A stretch of DNA of 64,000 bases from Lycium barbarum. Lineage: Eukaryota; Streptophyta; Magnoliopsida; Solanales; Solanaceae. Of this stretch, positions 22,200 to 34,356 are shown one piece after another. Below the pieces are notes generated by a model. That model worked only from the letters and a program-made list of their open reading frames with translations, searched no databases and was not told the origin of the DNA. The DNA lies in assembly GCF_019175385.1 (NCBI RefSeq), contig NC_083339.1, positions 110,779,601-110,843,600 of the forward strand, given 5' to 3'. The stretch's first letter is position 1. Each line of letters starts with the position of its first letter. A program made the translations under genes and the position numbers.

Positions 22200-23362
22200 A
22201 TAAACCATACTTGTTTTGAACAGGCGCCGACAACATCATTTGACATTGTGTTCCTGAATCTGAGGTGATGGATATCTTGAAGGCCTGCCATGACTCTCCT
22301 GTTGGGGGTCACCATAGTGGAAATCCCACAACGGCTAAGGTGCTCGAGTGTGGATATTACTGGCCAACTCTCTATCATGATGCAAATTTAATGGCAAGGT
22401 CTTGTAACCAATGCCAACGCCAAGGATCGATTGCTAAGAGGCAGGAGATGCCTATGAATTTTGTGTTGGAGGTAGATCTTTTTGATGTTTTGGGCACTGA
22501 TTATATGGGGCCCTTTGTGAGCTCAGGTGGTATGAAATTCATATTGGTGGACGTCGACTATGTCTCAAAGTGGGTAGAAGCAGTGGCTTTACCCAATAAT
22601 GAAGGGAAGAGTGTCACCAGTTTTCTGAAGAAGAACATCTTCACCCATTTTGGCACCCCAAGAACTATCATTGGTAACAGTGGTACGATTTCTGCAACAA
22701 GGCGTTAGGGTGGCCACTCTATATAATCCTCAGACTAGTGGCTAGGTAGAAATCTCCAATCAAGAGATAAAGAGCATCTTGGCCAAGATGGTCAATGCAA
22801 ACAGGATTGAGTAGTCTTGAAAACTTGATGATGCTCTTTGGGCCTACAGAACCGCATTCAAAATGCCCATTGGAACTTCTCTTTATAGGCTGGTGTTTGG
22901 AAAGACGTGCCATCTGCTAGTTGAACTTGAACACAAGGCTATGTGGACATTGAAAAAGCTGAATATGGATTGGGAGGAGGTAACCAAGCTTGGGTTGTTT
23001 CAACTAAATGAGATGGATGAATTCCGGTACCAAGCGTATGAGAGTGCAGCCTTGTACAGGGAGAGGATGAAGCACTATCATGATAAAAAATCCTTAAGCG
23101 GGACTTCCAGAAAGGTGATGATGTCCTTCTGTACAACTCAAGGCTGAAGCTTTTCCTGGGCAAATTGAAACCCAGATGGTTCGGGCCTTTTCAAGTGGTA
23201 AGTATGTCACCCAATGACGAGATTGAATTGAAGTCCGAAGATGGAACTCAAACCTTTGAGGTGAATGGCCAAAGGGTGAAGCATTACCATTGGTGCATTT
23301 ATGGAGACAGGATTATTGATAGGCACCATTTGAAACATGGCTACACTCCTGATCTAGAGTAA
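22200..23362 (+). pseudogene. Athila integrase
   Basis: The zinc-binding HHCC region is visible: HDSPVGGHHSGNPTTAKVLE and ARSCNQCQRQG. Catalytic core: first Asp in LGTDYMGPF, then KFILVDVDYVSKWVEAVALP; the second Asp of the usual ISDxGxHF is lost (IIGNSGT). After frame breaks, [17 protein letters not shown] and KPRWFGPFQVVSMSPNDEIE give the C-terminal region. It ends with a stop at 23360-23362. Confidence 0.9.
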
Positions 23363-24331
23363 AATGGTAGCACCATCATGCCGCTACGTTAAATTAAACG
23401 CTTCTTAAAAGGCAACCCAGGTTTACATTCATGCACTTTTTATTTTTGGATTGTTTTGATGTTTGTTGTGTGCTAGGATTCTTAAAGAGTTGGAATATTG
23501 AAGAAGTGGATAGATAACTGCAGAAAAGCCTGGAATGAATCTGCGCCAAACTCTATGGCCCATAAAATTTTTTATGGACTGCAGATAGAAGCATAGATTG
23601 AAGACTATTCCTGATTTACTCCAAAATTTACGGCCCATAAAATAGTTTATGGATCATAAATGGAAGCGTAAAATGGGGTAGTGAAAACCAGCTCACTGTT
23701 ACAGCTTTACGCCAGAATTTACAGCTTTACGGACCGTAAATGGAAGCGTAAAATTGTAACACAAATAGGCTTTCCACATCAGCATGATTATAGGTAAGTG
23801 ATCATAGAATGTTCCATAAACCGTTCTACTGTCCGTAAAGTAGAACGTAAAAATTAAAATTAAAAAAGACAAATAGGCATTCAATTGGAACAGATAGGGT
23901 TTAAAAACCCAAACCGTAAAAACATACACACACACACTCCACCCATCACCAACGTTCCTTTTCCCACTCAAATTCAAACTCCCTAAATCTCTCCACAAAT
24001 CACTCCATAACCGTCCCATTAACACCCATCACTCTATTAACACCCATAAGCCCTTTCTCATAAAACCCAATCCATTCATAAATCCAAACCGCATACATAC
24101 GCGCATTTCTTTGTGGTTAAAGTCGATTGATTTTTTTCAATTGAACCAACGTCGTCTCTCAGGTATGTTGATTTTTTCACTTTTTTCTTCTCACATGTTA
24201 TGATGCATAAAGGTGGGGATGATGGCTGTATATTCATTTACTATGAAACTTGCATGGAAAATAATGTGATTTTATCTCATGGGTATGTATAATTGAGAAT
24301 TTTAGTTGGGGATGAGGGTGTTGGAATGTTT
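23363..24331 (+). other. Athila spacer with ACGGACCGTAAA palindromes
   Basis: Non-coding spacer after integrase. It holds several half or full copies of the palindromic word TTTACGGxCCGTAAA, for example around 23620-23760 (CGGACCGTAAATGGAAGCG) and 23818-23850. No gene seen. It resumes after solo LTR 3 at 26506. Confidence 0.7.
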
Positions 24332-26505
24332 TGTCATTACCTAACCCGCCATGACTGACACCCAACTAAGTCCTAGTGGGTGAACCAACACACAAAACCT
24401 CTGTTCATTCAAGTCTGATTTTAGATTAAACAAGTCAACGATTATACTCATTCACACATCAAATAAATTGGTTAAGTCATGCCATAAAATACTAAAACAA
24501 GTGCGGAAGTCTAACTATTACAAATTCCCCAAAACCCGAAAGTCATCGTACATGATTCTAAGCCAAAACATATCTAAGAAATTGAATTCTGTCTAATAAA
24601 TAACTATAATGTCCAGAATAAGAAAAGACATCATAAGTAGAAGATCTTCGGGCGGCCTGGCATGGGAAGGAGCTCACCCCAAAATCTGTCAGCAATTATC
24701 CTCCACGCTAGATATGAGGATGATTAGCGGTCTTTATATCAAAATCTGCACTCAAAGAATGCAACAAGGTAGTATCAGTACAAACACTATGTACCGGTAA
24801 GCATCATAGGCTAACTAAAATTAGTATCATGCATATCATATGAAATCAATAAAATAAGCAAGCCAATCAATCATACACGAATATCAATGCATCCCAACAA
24901 GTCAACCACAACAATACAAATCACCGAATTGCTAAGAATCACAAACACATTAACTACCACGGAGGTAAAAGTACACTATTTCCCCACTCACGATACACAC
25001 ATGCTATCTGATGTCATAGCTCAGTAGTCATGACCTGCAGGGGACCCATGGTGTCCATGTACCACTCGTTCCGGAACACTCCTCAGACCCGAGCATAATT
25101 TGCGCTCCGGAACGAACGTCGGACGCGTGATATAACAATAAACCTCTCATTTCCGTAATTAGCTCGGACTACGAGCCCATAATCTAGGCCACATATGTGC
25201 CTTGTTATACCTTCCCAATATCCATATTCACCTCATCTTTCATGTCACAATACTCTCGAGAAGACTATATTAACTTCTAATCACAATACAACCACTGCTG
25301 AGTAAATCACACAGAATAATGGCATAAAGTCCACACAACATTCAATCACAAACACATAGGATCTTAACCACACCATATCATGTAATCACAAACATACATT
25401 CAACTAACCAAAGTCTAACTCAAGTAAACCGTAACCTACCTCAAAGCAGAGCTGGAACAATGCAAGTCACTCTGCTACAACCTTTCCTTTCCTCAAAGCC
25501 TCAGAACGCTCAAAAGTCTAGAAATAGGGGACCCAATGAGTTATAATACTCAATCACAAGTTCCAATGCAAGAATACCCTTCCCTTACCCCATTCCAAGG
25601 GTTGGATGATTTTCTAGGTGATAAACAATCTATTTAGACTCTTAGTAATCATTAATCATCAATCATCAATTTATAACAACATTCATCAATATTTCCATTA
25701 CAAGCAGTTTTTATATGGAAAGACACTATTTTTATATAACCCTAGGTCTCCAATCACTTAGCTTATGTCTCCAAATGTTCAATTTATGATCAAGAACAAC
25801 TAACCAACGCATTTTGATGATAACTAAGCGGTAATAATCATAACCCAACAAGTTTAGAAGTTCCATTAATATTCTAGGGTTTCTAATTCAATTCCACCAT
25901 TAAAGACCCATGAGGATGATTATAATCATGGAGGGGAAAGGAATGATAGAATGGAAGCAATGAAACTTACCTCAAAAGATTGTCTTGCCCTAGCTTGGAA
26001 TTCCTCTCTAAGTGTTTGTTGGGAAGTGTGTTGGGGTGTCAAAAATGAGAAAATAAAACTAAGGCATTAAAACCCTGCATTCTGCCTCCTGTCGACCGCT
26101 GCGGCGGTTGCTACACCGCTGCAGCGGTCCCACTATAGCGGTCAAGTGATCGCTATAGCGGTCCCCCACTTTATTGACTGACCGCTATGGCGGTCGATTC
26201 ACCGCTATAGCGGTCAACCTTCCAGCACAGCGGCCACCAAGGAAATGGTTGGCCGCTGGAAGCGGTTGAGTCGCCATTACAGCGGTACCGCCGCAGCGGT
26301 AAACCCACCGCTGTAGCGTCCCATTTTGGGTAGTGTGGTCGTTTTCTATCCAGTTTTTCCCCCTACCACCCCACATTTCATCCAAGGCCTTAAAACACAA
26401 AACGAAATATGCATACATACAAAAAGACGCCGTACGAATCCAACCGCGGCCTCGGAATTCCCAATGGAGTCCTAAATTTCCATAACGATCGGAAGGGTCG
26501 TTACA
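24332..26505 (-). mobile_element. Solo LTR 3 (TGTAACGACCC family), inverted
   Basis: Plus-strand ends TGTCATTACC ... GGGTCGTTACA, 2174 bp, with perfect duplication TGTTT at 24327-24331 and 26506-26510. It shares long blocks with solo LTR 4 (for example CTCAGTAGTCATGACCTG and GGGACCCATGGTGTCCATGT), so the two are one family. No internal element sequence. A palindrome cluster lies near its right end. Confidence 0.93.
26093..26320. repeat. Cluster of ACCGCTATAGCGGT palindromes
   Basis: About ten near-copies of a 14-base palindrome ACCGCTRYAGCGGT within 230 bases, such as ACCGCTGCAGCGGT, GACCGCTATGGCGGTC and ACCGCTATAGCGGT, separated by short spacers. It lies inside solo LTR 3. Solo LTR 4 has only a remnant (CCGCTGTGGCAGT, CCGCTGTGGTGGT) at 33338-33370. 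Confidence 0.9.
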
Positions 26506-27291
26506 TGTTTGCGTATAATTGGACTTATGAGGGATGAGATATCACAAGTTTCATTGAGTCGGAAGGCATTTCAATCGCCAATTTCAAATTTTGAAGTCAC
26601 AATTTGTTATGCTGACCAACTATTCGATTAAATGCCTGAATGAACGTAAATGTTAAAGGGGTGAGTTCTAAGTAACCCCCAATCTTATAGGAGTGTGAAC
26701 ATTGCTGTGTGAGGTGATATAATTGATCATGACCATGTATGATGTGTAAAAATATAATTGGAATAACTTTCAGGACTTGGGAACAAAATTGAACTGTTAT
26801 GTATAAGGGATTTTACGACCAGATTGACGGACCGTAAATGTATTTATGGATTGTTAAAATGTGTCGTAAAATTCCTTATATACAAATATAGTACACTGTT
26901 CCTATTTTACGGTGCAACTTACAGACCATAACTTGCATCGTGAAATAGGTTCCCCAAGTTTTGGATTACTGATCCCATTTTACTGTGAGATTCACAGACC
27001 GTAAAACTTTTTACGACTACAAATCTCTTCCATCAAATGGCCCTTCCAAACCATGTTCACTGTGACCATTTGACAGTACCATATACGGACCATAAAACAT
27101 TTCATGGCCCGTGAAATAATTTATGGTCCACTGTAATCACTTTGAACAAATTGTGTACGTATGATTCTAGCACACTTGTATTTTTTTAATCTTTTATTTT
27201 ATTTTCTTTCTTTTACTTAAAAAAGATAACCCAAAAATATTTTTTTCCTTTTTTCTTTTAGCGTGCGTACTAAGTTGTATTCAATAGGTAT
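26506..27291 (+). other. Athila spacer, continued
   Basis: Non-coding continuation of the post-integrase spacer. It carries further TTTACGACC/GGACCGTAAA-type words at about 26810-26880, 26990-27010 and 27085-27130. No gene seen. Confidence 0.65.
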
Positions 27292-29466
27292 GGCCTCGAA
27301 AAATCAGGTGAGAAAAGGTCGTGCTTAAGAAGCAAGGTAGAGCTGGGGCCGAGGTCAGCTACAAATAAGATCCAGACTTCGTGAGTAGCCCATCGATCCT
27401 GAAAATGAGGAAATGGATGATAACACACCTGTGGTCAGGGTCATCAGGCAACAACAGACAGCACAAACTTCAGGAACCCCTAATCTGAAAAGGGGGATTC
27501 ATCCTCAATCGATAATAGCTTCGATATTAAAGGAGAGCAAAGTTCTAGCTCTCAGGAATTTCAAACTCGAGAGGGAGCGGAGACTACAACGAGTAATAGG
27601 CAGGAGGAATCAGATGTTGAGAAAGCTAATAGGCAGAGTGAATTGCGAATGAAGGAAAGGTCGGAGAATGCTGTTCGGTTTTATGTGAAAGGTTCAAAGG
27701 AAATTTTTGAGAAAGGGATAGAGCAAACCAAAGCAGGAGAGGGTTTTCGTCAAAGCATCAATGAGGAGATGCGAATTAGTATTGATGAGTTGAAGCGATT
27801 CCCGAGCATTCTTTCCATGATTGCTCACCACAAATGGGATTTTCTCAGCCATCCTCCTGGAGAATAATGTCCGATCCTTGTGCGAGAATTTTATGCCAAC
27901 TATGATGTTGAGTTAAACAACCATTTTAGGCCAGTCCAGCACACCAAGAACCCAGTGAGGCTTCAAAAGGTGATGGTCCGTGGGTTAAGAATTAACATAT
28001 CCAACAGGGCTGTCAACCGCTTCTATTTTAGGGATAGAATTGTGTTACTTGTAAATACAGATGGGATTGACTATATACTGAGGAAAAATAGGAATGAGTA
28101 GATGAGAAAGTTACCGTGGATGGCTTCAGTTATTGCACGAGGAGTTCCCGGGTGGCGCACCGACAAAAGTGTTCTGATTAAAAAGGCTAATCTTTCTCTT
28201 GAAGCCAAATTCTGGTGGAGTGTGCTGATTAATAGGTTTTACCCCATTCAAGCTGATAATCAGCTCACTATTGATAGAGCGATTCTTGTGGTAGCCATCA
28301 TGTACCGATATGCCATTGATATAATCATCGTAGAGGAGATCCGTCAGCGGGTACATCAGTCTGGGCTTTCATTAGTATATCCGTGTCTTATCATATGCCT
28401 TTGCTTCAAAACGGGAGTTCAGAGGTTCACCTATTAGGTTTACAAAATTGAGGCCTAGCACTTTTATAGCTTAATGAAGAGTAAGGATAAGGAGCTCCGT
28501 GCTGCATTATTGACGGTAAGGCTCACATTGGCACCTGCACCGACTGAATCTGAGCCACATGATCTGGAAGGGCCAATACTTGAGTCTACCCATGAGGCTC
28601 TTGATATTACCACTACGGCAGAACTAGCTACAACAGATGCTCTAAAATTCTCATTAAATCCAGCTACCTGCACAGCCCCAGCTACTTCCACCATTCTATT
28701 TATTTCCACGGCCGCTCCCGCATTGAAAGTCTTACCAGGGGGTGTCCTTATCCCATTCACCAGGTAGAACTTCCATGATTCCTATGTCAAAGCAGATTGA
28801 GCTGATCGACAGATTGGCAACCTAATGGAGGAGTTGGAAGGGTTCGTGGCAAAAGCAGTCAAAAAGGCCTTAGACCTGTTGAAAGAGTCACTCACTATCT
28901 CACACTGTCAAATCTACTCTCGGATAGATGGCATTGAGAGACGTGTGCTAGAGTTGGAGAAAATACCATTAGATGTTAATTTGGGGACATTCAAACGAGA
29001 TATATCTCAGCTAAAGGATGATGTCCTTTCATTACAAGTGAAAGAAGGGGTAACACTTGTAGACCCTCTTTCGGAACCACCAATTGATTTGGCATAACTG
29101 GTACCAATTGTACGATTGATGTGGGGTGACTCTCCACCTATAAATAAAGGAAAAATTACAGTGATATGAGGATGATAATGAGGGGGTGAATTCGAGAGAT
29201 GAAAAAGGCACCAATTGAAGAAGGCCACTCTAAATTCTATGATTAACACACATTTCACAGGGCATCTTCCTGCAAAGACACCCTCGCCGAGAAGACTGTG
29301 ATTAGAATTGACGTACCGTGGAGGCTACTACCATTTTCCTCAAAGAGGACCCGCTCACATAGATCCATACAGAGCCACCCACTGATACCACTGGCCCAGC
29401 AGATGATTTAGCACTAGTCCACACTAATGAGGTGGTGACACCTCAGGACGAGCAGAGCACCTAGTG
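27292..29466 (+). pseudogene. Athila third ORF (plant transposon protein-like domain)
   Basis: ATG at 27292 reads MASKNQVRKGRA, then stops and shifts. Pieces include ILVREFYANYDVELNNHF, VMVRGLRINISNRAVNRFYF, MRKLPWMASVIARGVPGW, SLEAKFWWSVLINRFYPIQA, LTIDRAILVVAIMYRYAIDI and IIVEEIRQRVHQSG. The VREFYAN ... W ... ARFWWxxINxRxxP ... DRAxLxxxI order matches the putative plant transposon protein domain found in the env-position ORF of Athila/Tat relatives. A coiled-coil-like tail follows (28825-29095, VLELEKIPLDVN and ISQLKDDVLSLQ). Function unknown; several stops. Confidence 0.75.
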
Positions 29467-30472
29467 GGTCTCAGGTAGTCCTAACCTTTATTTTACGTAT
29501 TTATGTGCCTTGGGTACAATCCATGATTTTTAGTTGAGGAGAGGGGGGGGGGGGGTGGCTAACTGGTTTTGTTGTATTTGTATATATGTGTTTTAGGACC
29601 CCATCGACTTTTCTTTACCATGGTTCTTTTTTCTTGAGGGGTTTTTTTCTGCTGAAGCTGGAATTTTTAGGTCGTTGTTTAGAGTGATTGTGATTTATGT
29701 GGTAGTGGCTAACTTACTTATGGCATGTATGATGTATGTTTGTGAAAATGGAGCACCCTCCAAAATTTGTGTACTATGAATATGTTAATGATTAACATGC
29801 ATGATTCTTTTTATGACTATGAGTATTGGAGCATGTACGTGTGTTGAATACCTGCTTGGAAATTCAAATAATTTGAACACGAGATACTTAATTCCGTATG
29901 CCAATGCGTGTTAGAGTTCTAGTATGATATTCATATGCTATGTTTGCAATCTAGAACTTGCCTAGTAAGTTGCGCTGTTCTTCTGAGGATAGTTGGTTGC
30001 TGATATGATCCTAGGCTGTCTTTGATATGATTTTTGAAAACCTGAAGCCTTTATACCTACCTTGTCACATATATGATCCTTAGTCACCCATTTTTAGCCT
30101 TGAAACCCTTTTCTTGACTACCCGTTAATTAACATGTACCCGTTCTGAAATTGTTCTCGCTTTTGGCACCCATTCCCTTCTTGACACTGCGAATGATAAA
30201 GAAGAGGCTTAAAGCCTAAGTTAGGATGAAAGGCTAGAAGTGTGAGAATTGAGGCTTAAAATCCTAAGTTTGGGGTAAGCATAAGTTACCTAGTCTATGA
30301 TCAGATGCGGTTGAAAAAAAAATCAAAAAATGTTACACAAAAATATGAAAAATAAGCAGTTTGATAGATCACATCGAGGTTTTAGGAACAAAAGGAAGGA
30401 ATGGAAAGAGGGTCGAAAGGGACATAAGGGAAGTAATTGTAAGTGTTCAAGGAGGGTTAGTCACTATGATCC
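29467..30472 (+). other. Athila 3' untranslated region
   Basis: No gene visible. It contains a 13-G run at 29543-29555 and AT-rich sequence. It resumes at 33836 after solo LTR 4. Confidence 0.6.
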
Positions 30473-33400
30473 TGTCACGACCCTAATTATCGATCGTGCG
30501 GGCACCTACCTTATTATCACTAGTAGGCGAACCCTTACCCATTAACCCATTAATCATTAGCCAATTTTAGCGTCTTTAATCCTTTATACTAAGCAATCAA
30601 TGATCATATGAATGAATAAATAAATAAAACAATTCATAATTAATAGATAATATAAGTGCGAAAGTCTTAACTATTACACCCCCAAAATCTAAAAGTCATC
30701 GTACAAGGACTCTAACTAACAATGTCTAAAGATTGAAGTATATCTCAAATATAATAATACTTAATGTCTGGAATAAAAGTAGACATCTGGAAAGAGAGAT
30801 CTTCAGGTGGCATGGCATGGATAGAAGCTCACTATCGGATCTGATCAAGCAAACTAGCTTCAAGCTAGAGATATAATCTGGATGAAATCTCTAGAACACA
30901 ATCTGCACTCAAAAAGGGTACAGCAAGGTAGTATCAGCACAAACACCATGTACCGGTAAGCATCATAGGCCGACTAAGATTAGTTCACGCATATAAGTAT
31001 AACATCAACAAGATAAACAGATAGGCACTTAATACTCAAATCCAAGTCACAGAATATCCCATAACAGAGTCATAACCTAAGATGAAGCTTCTAACCCACA
31101 AGTTTGTCAAGTTTCAATAATCTCACCTGATAATCACAATCCCAAGTTACTTCCCTAGTTAGAGTCGCTAATCCACAATTTAACCCAGTCAATGATCATA
31201 TCAATACCACAACAACCTTTTCCGCAAACACACCAAAATCAGAACTAAACGAGCCCTATAATAATGCAAAATAAAATATAATGATGTGCAATGAAAAATA
31301 TGATGATATGCAATGCAATGTAATGCAATGCACTAGCCAAATACACACTGTACACACATGCTTCTGATGTCATAGCTCAGTAGTCATGACCTGTAGGGGA
31401 CCCATGGTGTCCATGTACCACTCGTTTCGGAACACTCCTCGGACCCGAGCACAACCTCCGCTCCGGAATGAACCTCGGACGCAGGATATAACAATAAACC
31501 TCTCGTTTTCGGAATTAGCGTCAGACCACGAGCCATAATCTAGATCACATATGTGCCTTTCCATATATTTGTACGTAACGATATTTGCCGCCCTCTTATT
31601 ATCCATGCTCAAATCATCAAGTACCATGTATCAAATAGTATCACAAGTTCAACAAGAAGATTATATTAACTTCTTCACTAATTTCACATCACAATGTATG
31701 TCTCAACGTATTCCAATTCATTAGTATGTATGGACTATGAACAATTAGCAATATCAATGTCAAACACAAGGGATCATGCCACAAGTCTTCCAAATCATTT
31801 CCATCATGCATGAGTGTATGAATGCATAAATGAGTGTAAATGTGGTAAATCAATGCAAGCCAATAAAGCAACAGTGGAGGCACAAGTCACAAAGCCACAA
31901 GTCATATCAAGACTTGGATCAACTCAGCCATGAAACGAATCGTACAATCGTCTCAACCAATATAATAGTCTATGTCCCTCTTTACTTCCACATGTAGCAA
32001 GTGCGCCTCCCAACTAAGTCTTGTATTACTAAGAAGCTGCACTCTTCTATATATTATCATCAATAGTAAATCATACATCAAGTGTTCATCTACGTACTAT
32101 CATAAATATGTAAACCACAATTTAGGTCTAAACTTAGTATCCTTCCTTTCTCTGATAATATGTGTCACAATAAGGGAGAACTGAATACAACACGACAATT
32201 TAGGCAATAAGCCTAATCACAATAACAGGGCAACAAGTCACCATCAACAAAAATCAACCTAATATAAATCCATCCCGAATCACCACAGTATGAATACAAC
32301 TACACCTTCGCAATGCATAATATAACGACGACAAGCCTACATAATCAGAAGTCATACCAACCTAGCTAATATCCAACCAAAACACCATGTCCGAAGACCT
32401 AATCATGCTTTCTCCTGTCAAATCTATACAATACATACGTTTCGCTAATCAAAGTCTAACTAAAGTAAGCCGTAACCTACCTGGAATGCCGAGCAACAGT
32501 CTCGAATCGCCAAACCTTAGCCTTGCCTTCCTCTTTGGAGAACCTCAAAATGATTAACGTCTATCAAATATGAATTCTATGTCAGAATACGAATCTAAGG
32601 ATATCCATATTGCCATACTTTTACCCAAAACCTAAAAATGGGCCCAAAATAGCCAAACCCGAGTCACAAGGGCAAAACTGTAATTTTATTGAAAATTCAA
32701 ATACAATATAGTCAAAATAGTACTCTACGAGTCTAAACGAGTCCAACGATACTCGTATTGTTATACCTTTAGAAAAATGTCTAAAATACCCCTAGAATGT
32801 GAAAGCGGGTTCATGAGGGTAAAACAGGAAATTTAGTGCACAATTTTGTTACCCATCATCTAGTTAACCTTCAATCTTAAATTCATGGAATTCTATTCAT
32901 CTCAAGATATTCAAATTCATCTTTTCTATTTTTAGTCCTAGGGTTCTTAACCCATTAGTTCTTCACAATTAATGCATAGGAATGGCTATGAGATGATTAT
33001 AATCGACACATAAATAATGAATACTAGGTTAGAATCTTACCCCAAAGTTCTTGTGAATGATTTTCCATTGTTATCTCCCAACCCTTCAACTATTGAAGGT
33101 TTCATCAATTCTTGGGTTCTAATCTTGCACCCACCATTAATGGAGCTTAAGCTTGTCATGGGATTTGAAGAAGGAATGATAAAGAATCACATACGGGTTT
33201 GCACATACCTTCAAGGAAGAACTTCACCCTAACCCTAGGAATATTGCCCCTTATGTTCTAGGGAAGTGTTTTTGGGTTTATGAGGGGAAAGACTTGAAAA
33301 AAAAAACAATTAAAAAAGAGCCTACTGCCCAGTTGGGCCGCTGTGGCAGTCACCAGGCCGCTGTGGTGGTAGCGACCAGCTAGAACAGCCCGAACGAAAA

Positions 33401-33835
33401 TGGGCATAACTCCCTCATACGAAGGCCAAACGTGTCGATTATTTTTCCTATAGCATTGTAATTTTGATATGGATCTAATGGTTCAGACCTCACTCAAAAC
33501 AAAGGTCGGATCCTCAATCTGGAGCCATTTCTATGCACAGACCTCCGGCAAAAACACCAAATACGAGCGCGACAAAACCTAAACCCATCTAAAACTCTTT
33601 GGAACCTCACCAAAACTTGTGGACAAGTTCAAAATCATCATAATAACATGTTGGAACTTCCAAAACATTGAAACGGGGTCATCCTAACCCGACGTTGACC
33701 GTGGTCAACTCTAACTCGCTAACTTAACTAGCTTCTCCCTCAATGACTCAATTTACACTCAAACCTTGCGGAAACCAACCCGGTCAATGGGTCAAAACAC
33801 TATAATGACCAAACGGGTCGTTACAGATCCAAATC
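30473..33835 (-). mobile_element. Solo LTR 4 (TGTAACGACCC family), inverted
   Basis: Plus-strand ends TGTCACGACCC ... GGGTCGTTACA, 3363 bp, with perfect duplication GATCC at 30468-30472 and 33836-33840. It is related to solo LTR 3 along much of its length but about 1.2 kb longer. No PBS, coding region or second LTR. Confidence 0.93.
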
Positions 33836-34346
33836 TATCATAACCGTCCCCAAGTCTACATTACAACTCATGAAAAGTCCTAGTGTGATCGCAACCGAAC
33901 TATCTTAAGTTGAAGGTACTGAAAATAAAGGCAGTCTTATGGCATTTGCATTTACAGCATGTGAAACTTCTTTATGTGTGTGAGTGTTTCTCTTCTCCTT
34001 TGTCTCTATCCCTATTAGTCTTGTACATGTATGTTGGGACGTTCTTCGGTCTTTGTAAGGGCATAGGGGATTGAAGAGATCGTTGAAAATAAATGATTAC
34101 CCAAAATGGATTCGTGTGCCCATAGGAACTACCAATAACATGATGTCATTGATTGTAGCTTCATTGTTAGTCATAACCATTTGTGAGTGATACATTGTGC
34201 TTAAAATATAAGGGGCTGGATCATGAGATATATGCATGCCGGCAGTTTTAAGCCAAAACCATTATAGACATTGTTACTTTGTTATGTCTAAAATTTAGTA
34301 GAGTCGTATGTGTTGTGTTACTTTCTTGAGGATAGGAAAAGACTTT
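33836..34346 (+). other. Athila 3' untranslated region, continued
   Basis: Non-coding sequence between solo LTR 4 and the PPT. No gene seen. Confidence 0.6.
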
Positions 34347-34356
34347 AAGTAGGGGG
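34347..34356 (+). other. Athila polypurine tract
   Basis: AAGTAGGGGG directly precedes the TG start of the 3' LTR, as required for plus-strand priming. Confidence 0.75.

Noticed and set aside
19573..23362. Functional gypsy polyprotein
   Set aside because: In-frame stops, frameshifts and a lost integrase catalytic residue show that it is dead.
24332..26505. Solo LTR 3 as a complete DNA transposon
   Set aside because: TG...CA ends with a 5-bp duplication and similarity to solo LTR 4 fit an LTR; there are no long terminal inverted repeats.
28474..28767. A secreted Ala/Thr-rich protein
   Set aside because: It is one frame of the decayed Athila third ORF, open on both strands and without a start context of its own.
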